64,000 nt of DNA from Paractinoplanes lichenicola (GTDB lineage: Bacteria; Actinomycetota; Actinomycetes; Mycobacteriales; Micromonosporaceae). Below, one piece after another: positions 18,748-26,321 of the stretch (position 1 is the first letter of the stretch; every line of letters starts with the position of its first letter). The stretch covers positions 124,001-188,000 of the forward strand of contig NZ_JAENHO010000018.1 in assembly GCF_016785085.1 (NCBI RefSeq), given 5' to 3'. The notes under the pieces were generated by a model. That model had not been told where the DNA came from and made no database searches. It was given only the letters and a program-made list of their open reading frames with translations. The translations under genes and the position numbers were made by a program.

Positions 18748-18794
18748 CCGGGCCGGTGACCCGGGCCGGCCGGCCCGGGCGGAACGCCTCATGA
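18744..18794 (+). CDS. 16-codon ORF duplicating the argR start, between argF and argR
   Basis: Reads MTGPVTRAGRPGRNAS and stops. Its first ten residues equal those of ArgR, whose ATG at 18791 overlaps this ORF's stop as ATGA; its own ATG overlaps the argF stop the same way. The two copies are 47 bp apart, and their first ten codons differ only at synonymous third positions (GGG/GGC, GTG/GTC, GGC/GGG). It could be a decayed duplicate of the argR 5' end or a bridging mini-ORF that keeps ribosomes coupled from argF to argR. No stand-alone function is claimed. Confidence 0.45.
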
Positions 18795-19303
18795 CCGGCC
18801 CGGTCACCCGGGCCGGGCGGCACGCGCGGATCGTCGAGCTGATCCGCGACAAGGCGGTCCGCTCGCAGACCGAGCTGGCCGAGCTGCTCTCCGACGAGGG
18901 CGTCCAGGTCACCCAGGCCACCCTGTCGCGCGACCTGGAGGAGCTGGGCGCCGTCAAGGTCAGCGGCGCCTACCTGATCCCCGAGGACGGCAAGCGCCCG
19001 CTGCGCGAGACCAGCGGTCAGGGCCCGGCCCGGCTGCTGCGGCTGCTGCGCGAGCTGCTCACCGGCGTCGACTCCAGCGGCAACATCGCCGTGCTGCGCA
19101 CCCCGCCCGGGGCCGCGCACTTCCTGGCCAGCGCGCTCGACCGGGCCGGGCTGACCGACGTCGTCGGCACCATCGCCGGCGACGACACGATCCTCGTCGT
19201 CTCCCGCGACGTCACGGGCGGCAAGGCGCTGGCGGCCAAGCTCGCCGACTGGGCCGGTCACAACCACGAAACGGACCACGGCGGTGAGGAGCGAAATGAC
19301 TGA
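18791..19303 (+). CDS. argR: Arginine repressor ArgR
   Basis: A 170-residue regulator. N-terminal winged helix (about 10-75) with RIVELIRDKAVRSQTELAEL and VQVTQATLSRDLEELGAVK, the ArgR recognition region. The C-terminal oligomerisation and arginine-binding domain ends with AHFLASALDRAGL and VVGTIAGDDTILVVSRD; the GDDT segment contacts arginine in known hexamers. Expected to bind ARG boxes such as the dyad at 13613-13633. Translation is probably coupled to the short ORF that precedes it. Confidence 0.96.
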   Translation: MTGPVTRAGRHARIVELIRDKAVRSQTELAELLSDEGVQVTQATLSRDLEELGAVKVSGAYLIPEDGKRPLRETSGQGPARLLRLLRELLTGVDSSGNIAVLRTPPGAAHFLASALDRAGLTDVVGTIAGDDTILVVSRDVTGGKALAAKLADWAGHNHETDHGGEERND

Positions 19304-19362
19304 ACCTATTAGGCTCAGCAATCGGCCTCGGGCCGCCTCCCGCACGTCGACCAAAGGCAGCA

Positions 19363-20784
19363 ATGACTGAGAAAACTTCGTTGTGGGGTGGCCGGTTCGC
19401 CGGTGGTCCCGCCGACGCCCTGGCCCGTCTCTCGGTGAGTGTCCAGTTCGACTGGCGGCTCGCCCCGTACGACATCGCCGGCTCCCGCGCCCACGCCCGG
19501 GTGCTCGCCGCGGCCGGGTTGCTCGACCCCGACGAGCTGGGCCAGATGCTGGCCGCCCTCGACGACCTCGAGGCGGCCTGCGCGTCCGGCGAGTTCCGGC
19601 CGACGATCGACGACGAGGACGTGCACACCGCCCTAGAGCGCGGCCTGCTGGAACGGCTCGGCACGCTCGGCGGCAAGCTGCGCGCCGGTCGCTCCCGCAA
19701 CGACCAGGTCGCCACCGACCTGCGGCTCTACATGCGCGACCACGCCCGTGGGGTGGCCGTGGCGCTGGTCGAGCTGGCCGACGCGCTGACCGAGCAGGCG
19801 GCCCGCAACGTCGACACTCCCGCGCCCGGCCTGACCCACGTGCAGCACGCCCAGCCGGTCTCGTTCGGCCACTGGCTGCTCGCCCACGTGCAGCCGCTGC
19901 TGCGTGACCTCGATCGGATGAAAGACTGGGACGCCCGTACGGCGGTGTCGCCGCTCGGCAGCGGCGCGCTGGCCGGCTCGTCCCTGCCCCTCGACCCGGC
20001 CGCCGTGGCCAAGGAGCTGGGCTTCGCGGCGCCCGCGGCCAACTCGATGGACGCCGTGGCCGACCGCGACTTCGTGGCCGAGTTCCTCTTCATCACGTCG
20101 CTGATCGGGGTGCACCTGTCCCGCCTCGGCGAGGAGGTCGTGCTCTGGACGTCGACCGAGTTCGGCTGGGTCGAGCTCGACGACGCGTTCGCCACCGGGT
20201 CGTCGATCATGCCGCAGAAGAAGAACGCGGACATCGCCGAGCTGGCCCGGGGCAAGAGCGGACGGCTGATCGGCGGGCTGGTCGCGGTGCTGACCATGCT
20301 CAAGGGCCTGCCCCTGACCTATGACCGCGACATGCAGGAGGACAAGGAGCCGGTCTTCGACGCGATCGAGACGCTCGAGCTGCTGCTGCCCGCGCTGGCC
20401 GGCATGGTGTCGACCATGACCGTACGGGTGGATCGCCTGGCCGCGGCCGCGCCGGTCGGCTTCTCGCTGGCCACCGAGGTCGCCGACTGGCTGGTGCGCA
20501 AGGGTGTGCCGTTCCGCGAGGCGCACGAGATCACCGGCAAGCTGGTCGCCCTCTGCTCGGTGCGCGAATGCGAGCTGGAGGACCTGACCGACGACGACCT
20601 CAAGACGGTCAGCGAGCACCTCGACCCGTCCGTGCGCCAGGTCCTCACGGTCGAGTCGGCCCTGGCCTCGCGCACGACGCCCGGCTCGACCGGCCCCGGC
20701 CCGGTCGCCGAGCAGCTGGCCCAGGTGCAGCACCACCTCGACACCTGGCGGCAGTGGGCGGTCGAGAAGGTCGTGCCCCGCTAG
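19363..20784 (+). CDS. argH: Argininosuccinate lyase
   Basis: A 473-residue enzyme of the fumarase/aspartase superfamily splitting argininosuccinate into arginine and fumarate. It starts MTEKTSLWGGRFAGGPADAL and holds AGRSRNDQVATDLRLY, GLTHVQHAQPVSFGHWL (catalytic His region) and the superfamily signature GSSIMPQKKNADIAELARG near residue 280. A 59-bp gap separates it from argR, so a separate promoter is possible. The substrate-supplying argG, often found between argR and argH in actinobacteria, is missing from this locus and must lie elsewhere. Confidence 0.97.
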   Translation: MTEKTSLWGGRFAGGPADALARLSVSVQFDWRLAPYDIAGSRAHARVLAAAGLLDPDELGQMLAALDDLEAACASGEFRPTIDDEDVHTALERGLLERLGTLGGKLRAGRSRNDQVATDLRLYMRDHARGVAVALVELADALTEQAARNVDTPAPGLTHVQHAQPVSFGHWLLAHVQPLLRDLDRMKDWDARTAVSPLGSGALAGSSLPLDPAAVAKELGFAAPAANSMDAVADRDFVAEFLFITSLIGVHLSRLGEEVVLWTSTEFGWVELDDAFATGSSIMPQKKNADIAELARGKSGRLIGGLVAVLTMLKGLPLTYDRDMQEDKEPVFDAIETLELLLPALAGMVSTMTVRVDRLAAAAPVGFSLATEVADWLVRKGVPFREAHEITGKLVALCSVRECELEDLTDDDLKTVSEHLDPSVRQVLTVESALASRTTPGSTGPGPVAEQLAQVQHHLDTWRQWAVEKVVPR

Positions 20785-20787
20785 GTC

Positions 20788-21177
20788 TCAGGCCGCCCGG
20801 GCCAGCGGCGGCGCCACGTCGTGGACTGACTGCAGAAGGGTGTGCGGGTCGACACCCTTCTGCAGGAAGCCGCTGATGCCGGCGGACAGCCCGGCCGAGA
20901 CCAGGTCGTCGGTCAGGAAAGCGGTGTGCAGCAGCACCCGGACGCGGGCCAGCCGCGGGTCGGCGGTGATCTGGTGGCTGGTCTCGATGCCGCTGAGGCC
21001 GGGCATGTGGTTGTCCATCAGCACGACGTCGACCACTTCGGACCGGCAGACCGTGAGGGCCTCGACCCCGGTGGCGGCCTCGGCCACGACGGTGATCGCG
21101 GGGTCGAGGCCGAGGATGAGCCGGAGGGCCTGCCGCACGTGGGGCTGATCGTCGGCGATCAGCACTTGGATGGTCAT
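20788..21177 (-). CDS. Stand-alone response-regulator receiver domain
   Basis: A 129-residue CheY-like protein with no output domain. TIQVLIADDQPHVRQALRL carries the acidic pair, VDVVLMDNHMPGLSGIET the phosphorylated Asp, LLHTAFLTDDLV the switch Thr, and GFLQKGVDPHTLL the conserved Lys. The sequence is closest to the receiver part of NarL-type regulators whose helix-turn-helix is absent here, so it probably acts by protein contact or as a phosphate sink. ATG 21177 was preferred because GGAGG lies 8 nt before it; a longer start would add an unsupported MVQRRQGGNP. No partner kinase is adjacent. Confidence 0.85.
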   Translation of the reverse strand: MTIQVLIADDQPHVRQALRLILGLDPAITVVAEAATGVEALTVCRSEVVDVVLMDNHMPGLSGIETSHQITADPRLARVRVLLHTAFLTDDLVSAGLSAGISGFLQKGVDPHTLLQSVHDVAPPLARAA

Positions 21178-21341
21178 GGGGTTTCCTCCCTGTCGTCGCT
21201 GAACCAAGCGTGGCTCGGAAACCCCCGACCGAAATCGTCCGTACGCAGTCTTCGCCCTACCGCATCCGCAGTACCCAAACCTCGACGAACCGGACGTCCG
21301 CCGCCTTGCCGTCCGCCGCCTTGCCGTTCGCCTCCCTGCCT

Positions 21342-22730
21342 TCAGCCGACGACGCGGGTCTTCGGGGTGTCGCCGGGCAGGCCGCCGGAGTCGTACTCGA
21401 ACATCGGCACCGGCGTGGTTCCCAGGTCAACCCCGGTTTCCCCGTACGCCGTGACCCGCGCCTCCGCCTGCGGCGGCGCCGACGTCGTGGCCGCCCCCGT
21501 CGCGTCCGGCGTCAGCTCCACCGGCTGGGCCGAGCCCACCTGCAGGGTCAGCCGTCGCGTGCCGGCCGCGCCCACGACGACCACTTGGTTCGTCTTGTCG
21601 TCCTTGCCGTCCGCGCGCATCCGCCAGGCGATCGGCCGCTCGGTCACCCCCTGGGCCGGCAGCAGCAGGCGCAGGTCCTGGCGGTAGGAGTCGGCGCTGC
21701 CGTGGAACGCGTACGCGAGCACGCCGCCCCCACGCGGCTGGACGGTCAGCAGCGCGGCAGGCTGCCCGTTGACCGTGCCGGTCCAGCGGACCGTGAGCGC
21801 CGTCCCCTCGGCGGAGAGCCGGCCGTCCTGCAACGCGGAGTTGGCCCAGCGGGTGATCGTGGCCCGGTCGAACGTACGGTCGCCGAGCGCCTCGGTCACG
21901 GTGGCCGCGGAGAACTCGTCGGGCCGGTAGTCCTTGTTGCTCGACCACCCGGTCGAGGCGCCGCCCTCGAAGAGCACGTCCGCCCCGTCGGTCACGGTGA
22001 CCTTGGTTTCCGGCGGCTTCGGCGCGGGCGGGAGCACCAGCTCGGCCAGCCCGGTGCCGGCCTTCTGCACCTGCGCCGGGGCGTGCTCGACGCGGCCCTC
22101 GGGGGTGTAGCGGAAGCCCTCGCTGACCGAGACCGTCGTGCCGGCCGGGGCGACCACCACGAGCGGGCCCGGCTTCTCGGCGCTGCGCTGCGAATACGTC
22201 ACCACGGTGTCGCCGGCGTCGGTGCGGCCGCCCTCCGTCATCCTGCTCGCCGGGGCCCCGGCCGGGCCGTCGTACCAGATCAGCGCGTTGTCCTCGAGGA
22301 AGCCGAAACGCAGCGGGACGACCGCCAGCACGAGCCGCGTGTCGCCGACGTCGGCGGCGTACACGAACTCGATTTTGCCGCGGTCGGCGATCCGCCAGGT
22401 CTCGTCCGGATCCTCGACGTCCTGGAACTGCTGCCGCATCGCCTCGAGGAACGCCTTGTCGCCGGCCAGCGAGCCGCGGACCGGGCCGTCGGCCAGCACG
22501 GCGTTGAACCCGGCGACCTGGATGCCGGGGGCCCAGCCGGGCAGCGGGATCACGCCGGCCTGCACGCCCGCCCCGGCCGCGACCACGGCGGCCATCCCCG
22601 CCAGCGCCGTCCGCCGCCGGTTGCGGTGCTTGCGCTCACGGCGCTCGAAGCCGGGCCACGGGTTGTCGATCGCGCCGAGCGCGTCGGCCTCGGCCTCGAG
22701 CGCGTTCTTCAGCATCGTCTCGGTGTTCAT
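21342..22730 (-). CDS. Membrane-anchored protein of the ECF sigma operon
   Basis: A 462-residue protein with a short cytoplasmic start (MNTETMLKNALEAEADALGA), a basic stretch and one membrane segment at about residues 40-62 (TALAGMAAVVAAGAGVQAGV), then about 400 residues outside the membrane without a recognised catalytic motif. Its ATG overlaps the stop codon of the SigE-type sigma fragment (ATGA), so it was co-transcribed with that sigma factor. In this sigma subfamily such partners are often regarded as anti-sigma-like or sensor proteins; no zinc-binding anti-sigma motif is visible. Since the island now separates it from the sigma promoter, its expression may be lost or altered. Confidence 0.75.
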   Translation of the reverse strand: MNTETMLKNALEAEADALGAIDNPWPGFERRERKHRNRRRTALAGMAAVVAAGAGVQAGVIPLPGWAPGIQVAGFNAVLADGPVRGSLAGDKAFLEAMRQQFQDVEDPDETWRIADRGKIEFVYAADVGDTRLVLAVVPLRFGFLEDNALIWYDGPAGAPASRMTEGGRTDAGDTVVTYSQRSAEKPGPLVVVAPAGTTVSVSEGFRYTPEGRVEHAPAQVQKAGTGLAELVLPPAPKPPETKVTVTDGADVLFEGGASTGWSSNKDYRPDEFSAATVTEALGDRTFDRATITRWANSALQDGRLSAEGTALTVRWTGTVNGQPAALLTVQPRGGGVLAYAFHGSADSYRQDLRLLLPAQGVTERPIAWRMRADGKDDKTNQVVVVGAAGTRRLTLQVGSAQPVELTPDATGAATTSAPPQAEARVTAYGETGVDLGTTPVPMFEYDSGGLPGDTPKTRVVG

Positions 22731-22810
22731 GCGCGCGTCCTCTCCAGGGCGGCCGGATTGATCAGCTCACGCAGCCGGTCGAGGCCGCGGGAGGACTGGC
22801 TCTTGACGGT
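22727..22810 (-). pseudogene. 3' fragment of the split ECF sigma-factor gene
   Basis: The minus strand reads TVKSQSSRGLDRLRELINPA, then ALERTRA and a stop that overlaps the next ATG. This is the recognition helix and C-terminal tail of sigma region 4. The matching N-terminal part lies 32.3 kb away at 55549-55103. Joining the two at the shared junction bases gives one open frame of about 170 codons with GCSVGTVKSQSSRGL (or GTPKSQ, depending on the crossover point), the normal layout of SigE-family ECF sigma factors. Valine at that position is the common residue in this family, which favours crossover at the AC pair. Confidence 0.9.
22802..22810. other. Left attachment junction (attL)
   Basis: On the minus strand the junction reads ACCGTCAAG; the right junction reads ACTCCCAAG, so AC and CAAG are shared in the same register. 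Host sigma sequence continues to lower coordinates and island sequence to higher. Short identity of this kind is normal for large serine integrases, which exchange at a 2-bp core. The exact core (AC or CA) is not resolved. Confidence 0.75.
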
Positions 22811-22815
22811 AGTCA

Positions 22816-23193
22816 ATGAACGAAAAAAGCCTAGATTTCTTCAAGGCGTCGAACATCGGCGCTGACCAGGGACATCCGGTCTGGTGCGACCAGTCGCTGT
22901 GCACCGTTGACCCCGCTAGTCAGGCCGATGGCTACCGATCCGGCGTCGGCGGTGAACACCGGTCGGCCGCCGCCCCGCTGGACGTACGACCGTGTGAATG
23001 GCCGGTGCCGGACCAAATCGAGGTGTTTCTTACCCAGGCGGTGGCGCCGTGGCGGTGCTCCACGATCATGCGAATCGTTGCCGACGGCGAGGATGTGGTG
23101 TCGCTTCCGGTCGAGTCGGCCGGCCCGATCATTGCGACGCTGACTGGCCTGGTTGGCGCGGCGGAAGCGGGCGAGTGGGTGAGCTCGCGATGA
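22816..23193 (+). CDS. DUF6907-like protein at the island's left edge
   Basis: A 125-residue protein with a HPVWCDQSLC motif, GGEHRSAA, and a conserved-looking C-terminal half ending VVSLPVESAGPIIATLTGLV. The pattern CD-x3-C followed by GEHRS resembles the DUF6907 family of actinomycete mobile elements; function unknown. ATG 22816 is only six bases inside attL with no clear ribosome site, so the true start could be further in or the promoter may only form in the circular element. Its stop overlaps the next ATG (ATGA). Confidence 0.6.
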   Translation: MNEKSLDFFKASNIGADQGHPVWCDQSLCTVDPASQADGYRSGVGGEHRSAAAPLDVRPCEWPVPDQIEVFLTQAVAPWRCSTIMRIVADGEDVVSLPVESAGPIIATLTGLVGAAEAGEWVSSR

Positions 23194-23987
23194 AGACCCG
23201 AACAGACAGGATCCTCTTGGTGTTGACCGCGTTGTTCGTCGCGGCTCTGGCCATCGTCGCGGGTGCCATCAGTTTCTCGCACATGCGAGAACTCGCGACC
23301 CATCACGGCCAGCTTGGGTGGAAGTCGTACGCGTTCCCGATCAGCGTTGACGGGTTGGAGATCGTGGCCAGCCTCTACCTGGTGGCACAACGTCGCGCTG
23401 GCCGCCCTACTGGTTGGGTTCCGTGGCTTACGTTGATCATTGGTACCGCTGCCAGCCTCGCCGCGAATGTCGCCGTAGGTGGCGCGGACGTGGTCGGCAA
23501 GCTGCTTGCTGGGTGGCCCGCGCTGTCCATGCTGGTGTCGGTGAAGCTTTTGTTCGCCATGTTTGATCACGAGCCAGAAGGCGGTCATCGCGAGATCGTC
23601 CGGGACGATCAGCGGACGGCGGTGCCCGTCACGGACGGTCCGGAGATTGTCCCGCGGAGCGGACTAGGCGACTCGGCCCCGTCCGCGACCGACCCGGCCG
23701 AGCGGGCGGCAGCAACGCCGGCCGCCTCAACACCTCGCGACAACCGTTGCGAGGTCGATCCGGTGGACGTGAGGGCCGTGGCGCATCTGATCCCGGCGGC
23801 ACGAGGGGCCCGTGCCACCCTCGCTGAAGCTGGCCAGTCGCTGTCGCGGGACCACCTCGCTGACGCCCTCCGCGACCTCGGCCACGGAGTGTCCAACGAA
23901 CGTGCTTCGGTCCTACTCAAGATCCTCAAAACGGAACAGAAGGCCACGACCGGTCCTGAGGCCGTCGGGAGCCGTGGGCCGATTTAA
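23190..23987 (+). CDS. DUF2637 membrane protein (SpdB-like)
   Basis: A 265-residue inner-membrane protein with four predicted helices in the first 130 residues: ILLVLTALFVAALAIVAGA, a segment around FPISVDGLEIVASLYLVA, GWVPWLTLIIGTAASLAANV and LAGWPALSMLVSVKLLFAMF. The rest is cytoplasmic and Pro/Ala-rich with a helical tail, ARGARATLAEAGQSLSRDHL. DUF2637 proteins are common on actinomycete plasmids and AICEs and resemble Spd proteins that help intramycelial spread after transfer. The spread role is from the family, not shown here. ATG 23190 is coupled to the previous stop. Confidence 0.85.
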   Translation: MKTRTDRILLVLTALFVAALAIVAGAISFSHMRELATHHGQLGWKSYAFPISVDGLEIVASLYLVAQRRAGRPTGWVPWLTLIIGTAASLAANVAVGGADVVGKLLAGWPALSMLVSVKLLFAMFDHEPEGGHREIVRDDQRTAVPVTDGPEIVPRSGLGDSAPSATDPAERAAATPAASTPRDNRCEVDPVDVRAVAHLIPAARGARATLAEAGQSLSRDHLADALRDLGHGVSNERASVLLKILKTEQKATTGPEAVGSRGPI

Positions 23988-24031
23988 CAAGCAGCGCCCG
24001 GCGGCGAGCCGGGCGCTGGTCAGCAGTGGTG

Positions 24032-24268
24032 TTACCGCTGTGAACGGTTCGCGGGGCGGGTGAGCGCGGCGCGAGCGAAGCGGCGCTGTTTACCAGCTAC
24101 CGCTCGGTCGAGGTGACGGCGTTCGCGAGCTACCGCTCGGGCGAGGCGCCGGTTCTCATGGTTGGCGCGGATCTTCGGGCTGGCCGCCAGTAGGGCCACG
24201 GTTAGGTTAGCGAGCGCGGCACAGAGCGAGAGTGCGGCGGCCACAAGGGCGATCAGTGCGGGGGACAT
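24032..24268 (-). CDS. Small single-helix membrane protein with basic tail
   Basis: A 78-residue protein, MSPALIALVAAALSLCAALA followed by TVALLAASPK, i.e. one membrane helix, then an Arg/Lys-rich cytoplasmic tail (RRLARAVARERRHLDRAV...). ATG 24268 has GGAGA six bases upstream, which supports this short start over the much longer open frame. No domain recognised. It follows the minus-strand pair at 24682-25913 and may belong to the same transcript. A nucleic-acid- or lipid-contacting role for the basic tail is only a guess. Confidence 0.55.
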   Translation of the reverse strand: MSPALIALVAAALSLCAALANLTVALLAASPKIRANHENRRLARAVARERRHLDRAVAGKQRRFARAALTRPANRSQR

Positions 24269-24681
24269 CGGGCGTCTCCGGGAACTCGGTTGGCAGGACG
24301 CCGAACACCGGTTGTGGCAGGTACGCCGGGCAGAAGACTTTGCCGCACTATTTCTCGGAGAAATTTTGCCTCGTGATCGCGGCGGTCCGTCCCAGCGCGA
24401 TCTCGCTGGTGCCCGCGGAATCGTCGCGCGTCGGTAGCGAAGTTGGCGCTGGCGCATCGGCTGTGCCACCTTGCCCCTAACGAACTCCGGCTGCGCAGCG
24501 TGCACGGTGGCACGCCTCAGAGCCGACGCGCTGGTCAGGGCCGACGACTTTGACCAGCTGACGCCCGGCGGGGCGGCATGCCGTCGCCTGGCCTTCGACC
24601 GTGCAGGACGGTCGGCATCTCGACGGCCGCGGGCCAGGTTGGCGTCCATGATCTCGACCGTACGCGTCCGGCTGGACCAGG
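24269..24681. other. Gap with no secure gene
   Basis: Open frames exist on both strands but none has a clear start plus plausible composition. The best candidate is on the minus strand from ATG 24649 (MDANLARGRRDADRPARS...), in frame with the small membrane protein downstream; its Arg-rich, low-complexity text looks more like a chance frame. Confidence 0.4.
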
Positions 24682-25719
24682 TCAGCCAAGCCACATCCGG
24701 AACTGATCCCCGAGGCTGGGGTGGTTCAGCACCCTGTTGATGGTGGGCACGGCCGGCTGCTCCAGGGTGGCGTCGACGATGGTGAAGTGGGTCGGCATGA
24801 CCTGGTGCTTCTTCCACCGGGCGCCGAAATCGGTGATCCTGCCGTTGAGAGTGTCGCGGTGGGGATCGCCTGCGCGGTTCACCAGGCCGTAAAAGTGCAG
24901 GTTCCGGGCGCTGCGCCAGGTGTTGTCCTTCAGCCCGAACTGGCCGCGGTGTTTCTGCAGCACGAAGACGCCGGAGGCGCTGTGGGGCCCGGGGTAGTAG
25001 GCCCGCCGCGACGACAGCGCCAGGAAGGTAGCGATCTCGGTGTTGGTCAGCGCGAACACCCACGAGCTGGTGAAGAAGTGCCGGGAGACGTACACCCCGG
25101 TCGTCGGCACGGTGTACCGGGGCCGGGTAACCGGCGTGCTGGCCTCGGACAGCAGCGTGATCCGGTCGAGGTCGCGGCGGTTGGGGCGTTTCTTGTCCGG
25201 CCCGATGCTCACCAGGTGTTCCTTGTAGAGCGTCCGCAGCGCGTCCTTGATCTGCCGACCCCGCAGGGCTGTGGCGTCCCGATAGTCGGAGGTGGTGTCG
25301 GCGAGTACCACCTTCTGCCAGCTCCGGATCGGCGCGTTGGTCTCCACGTCCTCGAAGGTCCGGTTGAGCTGAACGGGTTCGTTCGGGCCGAACCGGCACT
25401 GGGCGTCGAAGAGCATGAGCAACTGCAGGCGCAGAGTCAGCCCGCGGGCAGGGACCAGGCGGGGCAAGGTCGGGCTGTCCTCGAGGTCGGGCTGCTGCAT
25501 CAGGAACGGCGGGCGGATCAGGATCCAGTCCGGGCGCCGACCGGGGGTCTTGCCGTCGCGGTTGTTGCCGTACGACCACAGGTGCTGCAGGTTACGGTCG
25601 ACCTCCTCGTGCAGCGGGGTGCTGCCTTGGGGTCCGTCGCATGCGTTGAGCAGACGGTTGTTGAGGGTGACCCGGGCGGGCCGGGCCGCCCGGGGACGGC
25701 CCGGCGGCACCGGGGTCAC
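24682..25719 (-). CDS. Island protein of unknown function, possible replication/maintenance factor
   Basis: A 345-residue soluble protein. GTG 25719 overlaps the stop of the small membrane gene upstream (GTGA), setting the start. Recognisable stretches: TLNNRLLNACDGPQGSTPLHE, RRPDWILIRPPFLMQQ, GLTLRLQLLMLFDAQCRFGP, DALRTLYKEHLVSIG and FFTSSWVFALTNTEIATFLAL. The spacing of helices (RxRQIKDALRTLYKEHLV, then a basic strand) suggests a winged helix in the middle, as in plasmid initiators, but no family was recognised with confidence. Low-copy island genes in this position are often maintenance proteins. Treat the role as unknown. Confidence 0.6.
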   Translation of the reverse strand: MTPVPPGRPRAARPARVTLNNRLLNACDGPQGSTPLHEEVDRNLQHLWSYGNNRDGKTPGRRPDWILIRPPFLMQQPDLEDSPTLPRLVPARGLTLRLQLLMLFDAQCRFGPNEPVQLNRTFEDVETNAPIRSWQKVVLADTTSDYRDATALRGRQIKDALRTLYKEHLVSIGPDKKRPNRRDLDRITLLSEASTPVTRPRYTVPTTGVYVSRHFFTSSWVFALTNTEIATFLALSSRRAYYPGPHSASGVFVLQKHRGQFGLKDNTWRSARNLHFYGLVNRAGDPHRDTLNGRITDFGARWKKHQVMPTHFTIVDATLEQPAVPTINRVLNHPSLGDQFRMWLG

Positions 25720-25913
25720 CGCCTGCTCCGCAGCACGCTGGCAAACCGGGTGAGCTGCGTGAGGATATCGACGCAGTGGCGCCGGGTCCGTGGACGGCGG
25801 GCCGCCAGGGCTAGGACCGCCACCAAGACCACGCCGAGCGATACCACCGCGATGGGGAACGCGGCCAGCAGGACGGCGGCGATCCATCCGTGCTGGTCAT
25901 TGAGGCCGAACAT
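25716..25913 (-). CDS. Small membrane protein
   Basis: A 65-residue protein: MFGLNDQHGWIAAVLLAAFP, a hydrophobic helix through VVSLGVVLVAVLALAARRP, then a short basic tail. One or two membrane passes. Its stop overlaps the GTG of the 345-residue gene, so the two are co-translated. No family recognised. Confidence 0.55.
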   Translation of the reverse strand: MFGLNDQHGWIAAVLLAAFPIAVVSLGVVLVAVLALAARRPRTRRHCVDILTQLTRFASVLRSRR

Positions 25914-26078
25914 GTGTCATTCTCCGTTCGATTGGGTCTCCCGCCTGCCGCCCAACTTCCTACGGTCGACGGCGGGCGGGGGACCTTGCTCCGGCCCTGC
26001 CGAGCAGCAGGACCAGTGCAAGAGTGACGGCTCTCAACCAGGTTGTCCTTTTCCCGATCTTGGAGGGCCTGTGCCCGC

Positions 26079-26129
26079 TGACCACACCAGAATGTCAACG
26101 TTGCTGCTCCCGAAGTTCTGGTGTGGTCA
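26079..26129. repeat. 14-bp perfect inverted repeat upstream of the TIR gene
   Basis: TGACCACACCAGAA (26079-26092) and TTCTGGTGTGGTCA (26116-26129) are exact complements, 23 nt apart. They sit in the ~400-bp region between the divergent minus-strand pair (start 25913) and the TIR-NB-ARC gene (start 26322). This could be an operator for either promoter, an origin-like iteron pair, or a strong hairpin; no T-run favours a terminator. The rest of 25914-26321 shows no gene. Confidence 0.5.
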
Positions 26130-26321
26130 ACGGGTAGAGGTGAATGCGTAGACAGATTCTGGGTGATCTTGGCTTTTGCGGCTAGCGATCGAGCGGCGGA
26201 TGCATCTGTTCGGCCGCCGACCGCGATCCCGACTCACCTTCGGCCGGACGATGTTCGGGTTGTGGGTAATTGCCCGTTCGGTGGACGTCGGTCCGCGGCG
26301 ACATTGGTCATCGTTGCGAGT

